64,000 bases of DNA from DATFVA01 sp963811905. GTDB taxonomy: Bacteria > Bacteroidota > Ignavibacteria > Ignavibacteriales > Ignavibacteriaceae. How positions within the stretch are numbered: the first letter of the stretch is position 1; every line of letters starts with the position of its first letter. The stretch spans positions 1-64,000 of the forward strand of contig CAWETK010000014.1 of the NCBI GenBank assembly GCA_963811905.1. The letters run 5' to 3'. The notes under the pieces were generated by a model that saw only the letters and a program-made list of their open reading frames with translations, did not search any database and was not told where the DNA came from. Shown one piece after another: positions 21,104 through 30,315 of this stretch. The position numbers and the translations under genes were made by a program.

Positions 21104-21438
21104 TCACCTCTTATAACTTTTTACTAATTCTTTTACCAATTTTGCTAATTTATTCCGTTCGGCTTTACTTAAATTAATCTTTTCGTTTTTCCCGAATATT
21201 GCTAATAAGAACAGGGGAATAGTTTCATTATAATAAAAGTATATAACTCTGGAACCACCGCTTTTTCCTCTACCTTTTGAAGCCCACCTTAATTTCTTAC
21301 TCCTGCCGTTCCTTGCATTAAAGTCCCGCATTTGGGGTTAGAAGACAAATAATACAGCAATTCATCTCTTTCATCTTTTGATAGTTCTTTTTCTACACTC
21401 TTTATGTATTCTGGTAATTCAACAATTGTAATCTGCAT
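21104..21438 (-). pseudogene. HigB/RelE-like toxin with -1 frameshift, copy 1
   Basis: From ATG 21438 the frame reads MQITIVELPEYIKSVEKELS, then YYLSSNPKCGTLMQGTAGVR, and hits a stop at GTAAGAAATTAAGG. One extra A would restore VRKLRWASKGRGKSGGSRVI and continue to YFYYNETIPLFLLAIFGK and the normal end. Both halves are clear HigB/RelE-fold toxin (mRNA interferase) sequence. The lesion lies in an A-run and is the same in the second copy (23353-23687), so it predates the duplication, or both were miscalled alike. Programmed slippage cannot be excluded. Confidence 0.8.
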
Positions 21439-23061
21439 ATGCGAATGTAATCCATTGGCTTACTCTAATCAAGGAGATATTTTTTAAAATCTTCCAAATT
21501 TATGATAGGTCTATATGAAATTGAATCTAATCACCTGGAGCTTACAGGTATTCAAATGTCATTTCGAATCCCGGCAAACTTTGCTCCAGCATCAGGCCGG
21601 GGTGAGAAATCTGAAAATTAGAAGATTGGCGCAACTGCTTTAACGGAACGCAGATTGAACGGATAAAATAGCGAATGAACGAATGGGTGAATGGTTGAAT
21701 GACGAAGATTATGATTGGATATTGATTGATTGATTGAGATCGATTGAATGGTTAAGTCAGATTTTTGTCCCGCTACGGAATCTTCGATTGCAGCATTTTT
21801 GTTGAATAATCCAACATTTTTGAACTTGACGATTTTGAATGATTCGATTTGGTCCAATACCATGTCGATTCTAAAAACACGAATCGACCTAATATTTATG
21901 CGATTCCAGCTCATATTCTAACATTTTATTGCTTTAGGTCGATTTGTCGATTCACTTTCGACTTATTCGGGGGGGGGTATATTTCGAGGGTAAGTTTTTT
22001 TACCTCTTCTCTGGAATGCGGCTAAAGCCTGCACTCTATTCCAATCACTTTTCCCCGTCCGCTAAAGAGACGGCAATTTAATTCCTCAACTTTACCTACT
22101 CGATACAAATGTCATTTCGAATCCCGGCAAAGCAGAAGCTAAGAGGTTAAGAAGGTAAGAAGTTAAGCGTCAAAATATTTGAAGTTTGTCATTTCGAAGG
22201 AGTCCCGGTAATTTCATTTCAAAACTATCCGGGACGACTGAGAAATCTTACTTGCTAATTCAATAGAACGCAGATTGGACGGATAAAATAGCGAATGAAC
22301 GAATGGTTGAATGAGTGAATGGCGAATGAATGAATGAATGAATGACGAATGATTGATTGAAGGATTGAATCACGAGTGATTGAGTGATTGGTTGATTGAT
22401 TGATTGACCTGCCTCCACGGTTTATCAGCCGGGTTGGCGGGCAAGTTGACGAACCCCCGCCTGGCGTCGGGGCAGGCACGCAACGATTGCTTCCCGGATT
22501 TTTCATATAACTGAGTTGCATTTTCCGGATTTTGCTGGCGATTACGTGAGCTGGGAGCCTGTAAAGAATCCGTCAAGAGCCGGTATCGGGTTCGCCTGAA
22601 ACGCTTTCGTATCAGCGGGGTCATCTGTAAAGCGACCTGCCTCGATGATAGTCGGGTTCGCCTGAATCGCTTAAGCGAAACAGCGTTTCGCTTTACACGC
22701 TTGCCTGCTCAAGATTTCTCAAATCCAATGAAGAATCCGGGAAGTGTACGATGCGTATCTTCTTATCTTCTTACCTTCCCCCTTCACGCCTTCGTCGCTA
22801 TCTTGCTTCGCTTTACTTCTTCCTTGTTACTTTTATCTTTTATCTTGCAACCGGATTCCGCCAGCATAGACCTTCATCTTTCTTTTTCCCTCAGTTCAGA
22901 GAACTGAGCTACGCTCCCGCTTCAATGCAGCCCGTCGTAAACAGTCCCGTACCTCACGTCTCCCGCTCCTTACCTCCTTCTCTTCTCATCTTCTTATCTT
23001 CTCATCTTCTTACCTTCTTATCTTCTCACGATATTCAGTCATTCAGTTATACCGGGTCGCC
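21439..23061. repeat. Repeat block between the two HigBA-like copies
   Basis: It holds an M4 element (21,557-21,613), module M5 (GAACGCAGATTGAACGGATA) with the 4-bp tract, the G-run element (21,800-21,990, nine G), a damaged CCGTC..GAGACGG palindrome (about 22,057-22,075), an M4 variant, M3-like hairpin, an alternative hairpin CCCCGCCTGGCGTCGGGG (about 22,457), M2 (22,673-22,740) and the pyrimidine tract (22,755-23,030). No gene is supported. Confidence 0.8.
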
Positions 23062-23349
23062 TTACTTATATAAAACCTCTAATACCGTGTTTGGGTCTTT
23101 TGATAATAAATTTAGTAAAACTAAGGCCGGACCTTGCGGATACCTGTCTCCTCTTTCCCAATGTCTTAATGTTCCCAAACTTATCCCGAATGATGCCGCA
23201 AATCTTGGCTGACTCATTCCAATTCTTTCCCTCAGCTTTTTCACGTCAATATGTTTCGCCTTAAATTCTCTGACTTCCTTAGTATTTCCTTTGGAATATT
23301 CAATTGCTTCTTTCAATCCTTTGCTTATTCTTTTATACGCTTCACTCAT
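23062..23349 (-). CDS. XRE/HigA-family antitoxin, copy 2
   Basis: Residue-for-residue the same as the protein encoded at 20813-21100, with the same three-base gap to its toxin remnant. Helix-turn-helix at about residues 44-75 (MSQPRFAASFGISLGTLRHW). Two identical antitoxin copies could raise the dose of repressor, but this is inference. Confidence 0.85.
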   Translation of the reverse strand: MSEAYKRISKGLKEAIEYSKGNTKEVREFKAKHIDVKKLRERIGMSQPRFAASFGISLGTLRHWERGDRYPQGPALVLLNLLSKDPNTVLEVLYK

Positions 23350-23352
23350 TTT

Positions 23353-23687
23353 TCACCTCTTATAACTTTTTACTAATTCTTTTACCAATTTTGCTAATTT
23401 ATTCCGTTCGGCTTTACTTAAATTAATCTTTTCGTTTTTCCCGAATATTGCTAATAAGAACAGGGGAATAGTTTCATTATAATAAAAGTATATAACTCTG
23501 GAACCACCGCTTTTTCCTCTACCTTTTGAAGCCCACCTTAATTTCTTACTCCTGCCGTTCCTTGCATTAAAGTCCCGCATTTGGGGTTAGAAGACAAATA
23601 ATACAGCAATTCATCTCTTTCATCTTTTGATAGTTCTTTTTCTACACTCTTTATGTATTCTGGTAATTCAACAATTGTAATCTGCAT
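23353..23687 (-). pseudogene. HigB/RelE-like toxin with the same frameshift, copy 2
   Basis: Identical in translation to the remnant at 21104-21438, including the stop after GTAGR-type residues (AGGAGTAAGAAATTAAGG). The downstream half encodes the GKSGGSRVIYFYYNE core and C-terminal LSKAERNKLAKLVKELVKSY. See copy 1 for interpretation. Confidence 0.8.
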
Positions 23688-24461
23688 ATGCGAATATAAT
23701 CCATTGGCTTACTCTAATCAAGGAGATATTTTTTAAAATCTTCCAAATTTATGATAGATCTATATGAAATTGAATCTAATCACCTGGAGCTTACAGGTAT
23801 TCAAATGTCATTTCGAACCCCGGCAAACTTTGCTCCAGCATCAGGCCGGGGTGAGAAATCTGAAAATTAGAAGATTGGCGTAACTGCTTTAACGGAACGC
23901 AGATTGAACGGATAAAATAGCGAATGAACGAATGGGTGAATGGTTGAATGACGAAAGAATGATTGAATCACGAGTGATTGAGTGATTGATTGATTGGAGA
24001 TTGAATGATTGAATGATTCGAGATTGAATGATTGAATGATTGAATGATTGACCCGCCTCGACGGTTTATCAGCCGGGTTGGCGGGCAAGTTGGCAGGCAG
24101 CGCAGTGGAAGGTCCCGGATTAGCGTAGCTGCTTTAACGGAACGCAGATTGAATGGATAAAATAGCGAATGAACGAATGGGTGAATGGTTGAATGACGAA
24201 AGAATGGTTGAATCACGAGTGATTGAGTGATTGATTGATTCGACAGAAGAAATCTTAGAATTCGAAAAGATTTCTCGGTCGAAGACTCCCTCGAAATGAC
24301 ATTGTCTTACTTTTTAGTCAGCCCCTTTACACGCTTGCCTGCTTAAGATCTCTCAAACTCTATGAATAATCCCGGAAGTTTTACTTGTTACTTTTATCTT
24401 TTATCTTACTTCGCCTTACTTCTCCCTTGTTATTTTTATCTTACTTTCCGTCCCTGCAAAT
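23688..24461. repeat. Intergenic composite repeat block
   Basis: Two rounds of M5 plus 4-bp-period tract (23,895-24,045 and 24,140-24,240), an M4 element (23,806-23,862), an M3 hairpin (24,052-24,095), an inverted M4-like piece (GATTTCTCGGTCGAAGACTC to CTCGAAATGACA, 24,270-24,302), then ACACGCTTGCCTGCTTAAGA (M2 tail) and CTTTTATCTTTTATCTTAC-type words leading into the 3' end of the nucleotidyltransferase. No gene is seen. Confidence 0.75.
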
Positions 24462-25079
24462 TTATAATCCGTCTGTGGCTGCTTTAATAAGAAATTCTTT
24501 TATCACATCCTGATCAACCGGCTGGTTTAAATAGATTACTTCTTCTTCATAATTTATATCTTCGAAATATGCAAGCTGTTCCAGGAAAAGTTTTCCGTTA
24601 AATACTTCTCCGAATATTTTGGCTGCTCTTTCACTTATTTTTTTCAGTGAATGATGATTTTTTATTATAAAATAGAGATCAACATAATCTTTCCACTTCG
24701 CCCGGCCGCTTAGAGCATAAGCTTTCATTGCAGCAAGATTTAATAATGACGGAATTTTTATTGTGTTATTGAAATCAGTCAGCTCATTAATTATAAATGG
24801 ATACTGGAAGAAAGTTATTTTTACGTTATTGATAATAAAATGGATTTGATCTTCTTCTTCTTTGATTAATTGATTGACAGAATAATTATTCTTTACAAGA
24901 TAATTTTTGATGCTTTGTCTTTTAATTTTTTTTGGGGAGAACAGGTCAAAATCAATTGAGTGCCTGTGCCCGATATGTAAAGCCACTGCAGTTCCGCCGA
25001 CAAGAATATACTCCCCGGAAAAGTCCTTCAGTAATGGGAGCAGCTCCGCCTGGTTTTTAGTTAAAATTTCGTTGTGCAT
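24462..25079 (-). CDS. AbiEii/AbiGii-type nucleotidyltransferase, copy 1
   Basis: A 205-residue polymerase-beta-fold nucleotidyltransferase. The core is visible: LVGGTAVALHIGHRHSIDFD, with GG at residues 28-29 and the metal-binding Asp43-x-Asp45, then KIPSLLNLAAMKAYALSGR and KDYVDLYFI, typical of the AbiEii toxin group. Such enzymes act as abortive-infection toxins by modifying tRNA or protein, but many free-standing members have no tested role. It overlaps the upstream small gene by 23 bases. A copy differing by one residue (Asp/Asn in QPVDQDV) is at 33098-33715. Confidence 0.8.
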   Translation of the reverse strand: MHNEILTKNQAELLPLLKDFSGEYILVGGTAVALHIGHRHSIDFDLFSPKKIKRQSIKNYLVKNNYSVNQLIKEEEDQIHFIINNVKITFFQYPFIINELTDFNNTIKIPSLLNLAAMKAYALSGRAKWKDYVDLYFIIKNHHSLKKISERAAKIFGEVFNGKLFLEQLAYFEDINYEEEVIYLNQPVDQDVIKEFLIKAATDGL

Positions 25080-25356
25080 GCCGCTGGAAGTATAACCTGA
25101 AAAAATTAATTGTTTTTTTACTATAATTCGGCCGTTTTCCTGATACTTGCTTAAAAAATATTTCCGCAGCTTTGTCTATGCCAATTAACTTAAATAATTG
25201 CCTGATATCTTCAATATCCCCGTAATTAAGGATGCCTTCAACAACGGAATTCAAACCAAGCTGTTCTTTTTTTTCTTCGGGAACCCACCACCATAAATAA
25301 CTGTGTTCTTTAATGAAAGTCTTCAACTCATCTGATATTTCGTCTTGTTTTTTCAT
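25057..25356 (-). CDS. Small partner of the AbiEii-like enzyme, copy 1
   Basis: A 99-residue protein containing HSYLWWWVPEEKKEQLGLN and ILNYGDIEDIRQLFKLIGID, ending in a basic tail (INFFRLYFQRHAQRN). The 'YlWw....k...l.l...ve.iLnyGd..di..l...~G' pattern is common in proteins encoded immediately upstream of AbiEii-like nucleotidyltransferases, where it is presumed to be the antitoxin. No helix-turn-helix is obvious. The promoter carries a palindrome (see 25390-25415), which suggests autoregulation by one of the two proteins. A near-identical copy is at 33693-33992. Confidence 0.6.
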   Translation of the reverse strand: MKKQDEISDELKTFIKEHSYLWWWVPEEKKEQLGLNSVVEGILNYGDIEDIRQLFKLIGIDKAAEIFFKQVSGKRPNYSKKTINFFRLYFQRHAQRNFN

Positions 25357-25737
25357 TACAGGCTTCGGTCAGGTCTTTATAGGTCTGGAATTATATTTCT
25401 CTAAAATTAGAGAAAAAATTTAATATAACAAATGTGGATGAATGAATCACGAGTGATTGAGTGATGGAGTGATTGAGTGATTGACTGATTGAGTGATTGA
25501 GTGATTGACGAATGAATTGAATGAATCACGAGATTGAATGATTGAATGATTGAATGATTAGAATGATTGATTGATTGCCTTACTTCTTCCTTGTTACTTT
25601 TATCTTTTATCTTGCAACCGGATTCCGCCAGCACAGAACCCCATCCTTCTTTTTGACTCAGTTCAGAGAACTGAGCTACGCTCCCGCTTCAATGCAGCCG
25701 TTGCAAGCAGGCACGTAACGGATGGCTCCTGAATTTT
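25357..25737. repeat. Promoter region then 4-bp-period tract and pyrimidine words
   Basis: After the promoter of the AbiEii-like pair, 25,437-25,580 is a 4-bp-period tract (GAGTGATTGAGTGATTGAC and GATTGAATGATTGAATG). It is followed by CTTGTTACTTTTATCTTTT words and the hairpin CTCAGTTC-AGA-GAACTGAG (about 25,658-25,676). No gene is seen. Confidence 0.75.
25390..25415 (-). promoter_or_regulatory. Operator-like palindrome and TATAAT box upstream of the AbiEii-like pair
   Basis: TTTCTCTAA-AA-TTAGAGAAA is a perfect 9-bp inverted repeat at 25,396-25,415. On the minus strand it is followed directly by TATAAT (25,395-25,390), 34 bases before the start codon at 25,356. A repressor bound here would sit in the promoter spacer. 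The same arrangement precedes copy 2 at 34,026-34,051. Confidence 0.6.
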
Positions 25738-26142
25738 TCATTGCCTTCTAAAAGATTCCCTGACTGCATAAATAAAATCATTTATATCATTTAAATGATC
25801 GAGATATTCATAGAGTTTCGTGGGATCTATTATGCCGTAGTCATGTACCAGTAAATTACGTAACCCGGTCATTCTCTTTAACTTATTGCTTAGATCCTTA
25901 GTGATGTAGTTATTAGCTGCAAGAATGGTAATACATTCGGAATAATTTTTGGGAGTGCCTAAATTGTTTTCAGCAACAATGTGACAAGCTATGTCTATTA
26001 TTATCTGTATTGATTCAAGTAAACCATATCTGAGCCCCCATTCATCTACTTTATCGGATAAAATATCCTTCAGTGAATATTCATTCTTTATTGACTTCAG
26101 AGCTTTTAAATTTTCTTCCAGTCTGGTGAGTTTATCAATCAT
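25738..26142 (-). CDS. hepT: HepT-like HEPN RNase toxin
   Basis: A 134-residue HEPN-domain protein. The catalytic R-x4-H motif is intact as Arg95-NLLV-His100 followed by Asp-Tyr (RNLLVHDY), the usual form in HepT. The N-terminal coiled helix (IDKLTRLEENLKALKSIK) and SIQIIIDIACHIVAENNLG match the family. HepT cleaves RNA or tRNA and is neutralised by its partner MntA through AMPylation of a Tyr near the motif. It overlaps the mntA remnant by 4 bases (ATGA). Because MntA is truncated here, an intact toxin gene without full antitoxin would be surprising unless expression is low. Confidence 0.85.
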   Translation of the reverse strand: MIDKLTRLEENLKALKSIKNEYSLKDILSDKVDEWGLRYGLLESIQIIIDIACHIVAENNLGTPKNYSECITILAANNYITKDLSNKLKRMTGLRNLLVHDYGIIDPTKLYEYLDHLNDINDFIYAVRESFRRQ

Positions 26143-26519
26143 TTTTTCCTCCCCGGATGCGAATGAAAATCACGGGGTTCAGCTACTGCAAATTTTCTGT
26201 CGTTAAGCCGCTTATATAATTTTTCCTTAAAAAGGTCGATAACAGGTTTGAAATCCAGGTAATGGAGAAATACCATTTTTTTATAGTATCCGTGCAGCTT
26301 TTCATCTTTAGTGTATAACAGCAGCCCCTCAGCGATAACGGAAAAAGCCAGTTTGGGATTTTTTATATACAGCCCTTCTAAAGAGATCAGATCAACATCG
26401 CAGCCTGCAGCCTCCTCTAATTGAGGTACCAGGACTCCGATATCAGCCAGGCCGGGTTCTTTCTTAAAGTATACAGCAATATCAAGGTCACTGCCGAACC
26501 TTGTTTGATTCTTACCCAA
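26139..26519 (-). pseudogene. MntA-like adenylyltransferase antitoxin, N-terminally truncated
   Basis: The remaining 126 residues begin close to the active site: TRFGSDLDIAVYFKKEPG carries the SDxD pair, then GCDVDLISLEGL with the third Asp. The preceding GSxxRG loop and about 35-40 N-terminal residues are absent. Instead the DNA switches abruptly to module M2 (AATTTCTCAAACCCGATGAA) at about 26,520. The open frame uses a TTG at 26,519, probably not a real start. The gene has been cut by repeat insertion or recombination, which separates toxin and antitoxin function. Confidence 0.75.
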
Positions 26520-26643
26520 AATTTCTCAAACCCGATGAAGAATCCGGGAAGTGTACGATGCTATCTTCTAATCTTCTTACCTTCTTATCTTCTCACCTTC
26601 TCACCTCTTCGCGCCCTCCCCGCCTCTGCGGTAAACAAACTTC
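26520..26643. repeat. Module M2 tail plus pyrimidine tract
   Basis: ATTTCTCAAACCCGATGAAG, AATCCGGGAAGTGTACGATG, then TCTTCTTACC words and CGCCTCTGCGGTAAAC, ending at the stop codon of the outer-membrane protein gene. The same module abuts the 3' end of most minus-strand genes in the region. Confidence 0.85.
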
Positions 26644-27807
26644 CTACAAACTCGATCCTACTTTCACTCTGAGATTAAAGAAGATTGCCGAGAAGCCGTA
26701 ATCTCCGCCGCTTAGGGTGGTCATTGTTGCAGAGGGACCTAATGCAAATGCGCTGAATCCCCAGAAGTCCATTACTTTCTGTACAAGCACTTCGAACATT
26801 ATGCGGTTGCGTCTTACGGGACTATCCCACATTGCATCGAACCTGAAATCAAATGTGCTTCCTGCAAGCGACAGCTCTCTGCCGGTATACCCAATATGCC
26901 ATTCATCAAGGTACCGCGCTCCGTAAAACTTTCCGCGTGTAGATCCCATCACTTCGAGGGGATATCTGATCTCAAAATTGAAATAGCTTCCCTGCACAAA
27001 ATAGGCACTGTACCTTACCGAGCCATTCGGATAGTAGACAATAGCTTTGTCTTTAGTGTATTGTGCAAGCTGCGATTCGCTGAACTTTTTGTTTGATTCA
27101 AGGTAGCTTAGTTCCAGGAAATTTCCCAGCGGGATTACATAACCGAGCTGAAAGCCGTTAGTAACGTACACGTTGTTGTGGTTGTTCTTCGTCTGGATCT
27201 CAGTCAAGGCGTCAACATTTGAGTAAATTCCGCCGTGAAAGCCAAGAATGTGAAAGTTGGCTTCAACCATATTCGATTCAAGGGGACCAGAGTACGGCGT
27301 CTCTACTCCGAATGAAAATCCCGCATCTGATTTAAGAGCCACCCCGAACCTTTCTCCGCCTAAAAGCTGTATAAAAGGATTGATGTAGTACAAGGTCGAC
27401 GATATCTGGAAGACACTCGGGGGTGAGGCAATTTTATTAAATCTTATTTTTTCTATCACCCTTGTAAAGACGCTGCCGAAATTGGTAGTCTCTTCAAGAT
27501 TGATCTTAAAAGGATAAGTTTGAACCAGCGCCCTTGTTTCGGGCTTCAATGCAAGGAAGGGATAAAGTGTTCCCTTGATTGAGATTGTCTGGTTATTCGG
27601 GTCTCTGAGGTCCACGATTATTTCAGCTTTAGGATCGGGAGGAGCGATAAAAAGCTGTTCCTGAACATGGATAAAGAGACTATCATCCAGGGGTTCCATC
27701 TGATAGTAAAGTACCGGTTCCTCGTCCTGGGCAAATGTTTTTTGATTTTGAATAATTGAAAAAATTATAAAAAGAACGGGTATAAATAGAAGTATTTTAT
27801 AGTTCAT
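26644..27807 (-). CDS. Predicted outer-membrane beta-barrel protein
   Basis: A 387-residue protein with an N-terminal signal peptide (MNYKILLFIPVLFIIFSIIQ, then KTFAQD with a likely cleavage after Ala-Gln-type residues). From about residue 140 the chain alternates hydrophobic and polar residues with many aromatic strand ends, and it closes with SAIFFNLRVKVGSSL, like the last strand of an outer-membrane barrel. A segment before that (about residues 45-120) may form a soluble N-terminal domain. I do not recognise a family. It is bounded on both sides by repeats, with no operon partner. Confidence 0.6.
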   Translation of the reverse strand: MNYKILLFIPVLFIIFSIIQNQKTFAQDEEPVLYYQMEPLDDSLFIHVQEQLFIAPPDPKAEIIVDLRDPNNQTISIKGTLYPFLALKPETRALVQTYPFKINLEETTNFGSVFTRVIEKIRFNKIASPPSVFQISSTLYYINPFIQLLGGERFGVALKSDAGFSFGVETPYSGPLESNMVEANFHILGFHGGIYSNVDALTEIQTKNNHNNVYVTNGFQLGYVIPLGNFLELSYLESNKKFSESQLAQYTKDKAIVYYPNGSVRYSAYFVQGSYFNFEIRYPLEVMGSTRGKFYGARYLDEWHIGYTGRELSLAGSTFDFRFDAMWDSPVRRNRIMFEVLVQKVMDFWGFSAFALGPSATMTTLSGGDYGFSAIFFNLRVKVGSSL

Positions 27808-28729
27808 AGTCCTGCCGAATCAATGAGAGAATAATAATCACATAACAATAATGGCAACTTGTGAGGAATAAACAAGTTAGCTTCATCACCTGACTGAACA
27901 TCGCCGCAGGATTTCATCTGCCTCAGTTATCCTCTGTCAATATGCAGAGGCGGGTTTATGATGTTCTTATAAGCATCTATAATGATTTAATCAATCGGAA
28001 AGCGGAGCGGTATTCACAAAATCGAAGGTCGTCTTCAACAGAATTATTCCTTTTAGTCAGAAAACACCCTGATTAAAAACAAACACAGTGCCAAATTTAT
28101 TACTATTTCCCTGCCCCTGCAAGAGCATCCCTCCCGCCCCCTGCCCCTGCCCATAAATGATACGGTAAATGTGAGGGAAAAACATACGCCTACTGCGTAA
28201 GATTTACGGGGGTGTAGCGGGAAATCAGATTCGTTGTAAATTGCACACAGATTGAACGGATTGAATAGATTTCCTGAATGGTCGAATGATGAATGAATGA
28301 CGAATGATTGGTTGAATGAATCACGAGATTGAATGATTGAATGATTGGCGAACCCCCGCCTGGCGTCGGGGCAGGCACGCAGCATTAGCCTCCTAAATTT
28401 TTCATTAAAGTTATTGCGGTGCATTTGTAAAGCGATCCGGCAGAGCCGGACGGGTTCGCCTGAATCGCTTACCACTCTTACTCAAATTCTTTCTAAGCGA
28501 AACAGCGTTTCGCTTTACACGTTTGCCTGTTCAAGATTTCTTAAACCCTATGAAGAATCCGGGAAGTGTCCGCTGCGTCGGTCGCCCCCTCATCTTCTTA
28601 CCTTCTCATCTTCTTACCTTCTAACCTTCTCATCTTCTTACCTTCTTATCTTCTCATCTTCTCATCTTCTAACCTCCCCCCTTCGCGCCCCCGCGCCTCT
28701 GCGGTAAACCAACCCAATACTTGCCGCGT
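27808..28729. repeat. Intergenic composite repeat block
   Basis: The first 200 bases are unique spacer, including the promoter region of the outer-membrane gene. From about 28,245 the composite repeat follows in standard order: M5 (ACAGATTGAACGGATTGAAT), 4-bp tract, the CCCCGCCTGGCGTCGGGG hairpin, M1 (28,378), hairpin CCGGCAGAGCCGG, M2 (28,494-28,570), pyrimidine tract (28,590-28,690) and CGCCTCTGCGGTAAACC. No gene is seen. Confidence 0.8.
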
Positions 28730-29044
28730 TTAACCTGTAACTTTTATCCTGTTCTTATTTATTTGTACACTTTTACTGTTTGTATAAATATATTCAGGGG
28801 CAACATCAAACTGATTTATTTGTTTATCGCTTTTTATAGGAAGTTTGATATCCCAGGTTAATATTCCCGTATCAAGGTAGAAAGTCTTAAAAACTTCTTC
28901 TTCTCTAAGTGAGGCGAATTCCCCCATGTTTTTTTCAAGCATCGGTTTGAAATCAATTATTCTCTTTTGACCATCATTTGTTTCAAATAATATTGTAAAA
29001 TTTCCAAGGTAAACAGCACGCTTAATATACATTTCGGGTGTCAT
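28730..29044 (-). CDS. DUF2442-family protein
   Basis: The start is taken at ATG 29,044 (MTPEMYIKRAVYLGNFTILF), which overlaps the stop of the upstream DUF4160 gene as ATGA. A further upstream frame would read through that gene. The rest contains FETNDGQKRIIDFKPML and YLDTGILTWD, as expected for DUF2442 ('f.dg....d..p.l......pl.d...F....v....gti.W'). DUF2442 and DUF4160 genes are very often paired and are thought to be a toxin-antitoxin-like or stress module, but the activity is not established. Confidence 0.75.
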   Translation of the reverse strand: MTPEMYIKRAVYLGNFTILFETNDGQKRIIDFKPMLEKNMGEFASLREEEVFKTFYLDTGILTWDIKLPIKSDKQINQFDVAPEYIYTNSKSVQINKNRIKVTG

Positions 29045-29292
29045 GGGTCTATCCTTTCCAACGGTTGCTTTGCTTCGGCTTTTTCCCATCTGTCATTCAA
29101 TTCTTTATTTCGTTTCTTTAACCACTTTATCAATTGTTTATATTTATCCGGCTCAAGTTTACCTGATAATATTTTCCCGTCAAAGGTCATTCTGATACTG
29201 GATACGCCGATATAAATATGTACATGTTTTGGAAGATGATCTTCCCATAACATTTTAATAGACATACCGGAGAAACTACATATTTCGGGCAT
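29041..29292 (-). CDS. DUF4160-family protein
   Basis: An 83-residue protein with MPEICSFSGMSIKMLWEDHL, then PKHVHIYIG, matching DUF4160 ('PtI....g..i.~y..dh.PpHvHv..g'). The His-x-His next to a beta strand is the family's most constant feature. It is the first gene of a two-gene unit with DUF2442. It has a repeat block directly upstream starting about 50 bases away, so its promoter must lie within 29,293-29,345. Confidence 0.75.
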   Translation of the reverse strand: MPEICSFSGMSIKMLWEDHLPKHVHIYIGVSSIRMTFDGKILSGKLEPDKYKQLIKWLKKRNKELNDRWEKAEAKQPLERIDP

Positions 29293-30310
29293 AATTCTAA
29301 TTAAATTTAATTATTTGATATGTTTACTTCAAGTTATTCATATAGCACGCAGATTGAACAGATCGAATAGATTGCCTGAATGGTTGAATGACGAATGATT
29401 GGCTGATTGATTGATTGGCTGATTGGCGAACCCCCGCCTGGCGTCGGGGCAGGCACGCAGCATTAGCCTCCTAAATTTTTCATTAAAGTTTATTGCGGTA
29501 CACTTGTAAAGCGATCCGTCAGAGCCGGACGGGTTCGCCTGAATCGCTTACCACTCTTACTCAAATTCTTTCTAAGCGAAACAGCGTTTCGCTTTACACG
29601 CTTGCCTGCTCAAGATTTCTTAAACCCCAGATAAATAATGAATGAGTGAATGGTTGAATGTCGAATGAATGATTGAATCATGAACGATTGAGTGATTGGT
29701 TGATTGAGTGATTGAATGACCCGCCTCGACGGTTTATCAGCCGGGTTGGCGGGCAAGTTGGCGAACCCCCGTCGAACCCCGGCAAACTTAGCTCTGACAT
29801 TTAGGCCGGGGTGAGAAATCTGAAAATTAGAAGATTAATGCACCCGCTTTAATGGACCACAGATTGAACGGATTGAAAAGATCTTCCTGAATGGTCGAAT
29901 GGTTCGAATGAATGAATCACGAGATTGAATGATTGAATGATTGAATGATTGGCGAACCAATCAGCATTAGCCTCCTAAATTTTTCATTAAAGTTTATTGC
30001 GGTACACTTGTAAAGCGATCCGTCAGAGCCGGACGGGTTCGCCTGAATCGCTTACCACTCTTACTCAAATTCTTTCTAAGCGAAACAGCGTTTCGCTTTA
30101 CACGCTTGCCTGCTCAAAGATTTCTCAAACCCCAGATAAATAATGAATGAGTGAATGGTTGAATGTCGAATGAATGATTGAATCATGAACGATTGAGTGA
30201 TTGGTTGATTGAGTGATTGAATGACCCGCCTCGACGGTTTATCAGCCGGGTTGGCGGGCAAGTTGGCGAACCCCCGTCGAACCCCGGCAAACTTTGCTCT
30301 GCCCCCTCAA
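29293..30310. repeat. Two tandem rounds of the composite repeat
   Basis: Two near-identical rounds (about 29,345-29,840 and 29,855-30,300) each contain M5, 4-bp tract, M1 (29,459 and 29,965), the pair of hairpins sharing AAGCGA/TCGCTT ends (29,509-29,549 and 29,574-29,594 in the first round), M2, another 4-bp tract and M3 (29,719 and 30,222), ending in an M4 piece. The clear twofold arrangement makes this a good place to define the unit. No gene is seen. Confidence 0.85.
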
Positions 30311-30315
30311 ATGCC

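Larger units (their letters stand above)
19580..21704. repeat. Tandem duplication, copy A (about 2.2 kb)
   Basis: This segment, carrying the G-run element, M4 variant, 4-bp tract, M2, pyrimidine tract and the HigB/HigA-like pair, recurs at about 21,800-23,953 in the same orientation. The antitoxin and toxin coding parts are offset by exactly 2,249 bases and look identical. Between the copies the module at 20,240-20,400 is replaced by a different one (22,450-22,650), so a module was exchanged after or during duplication. Confidence 0.85.
21800..23953. repeat. Tandem duplication, copy B (about 2.2 kb)
   Basis: Second copy of 19,580-21,704. Coding parts appear identical. The intergenic part differs by a few substitutions (for example GAATGTAATCC versus GAATATAATCC upstream of the toxin) and by the replaced module near 22,450-22,650. 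Confidence 0.85.
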
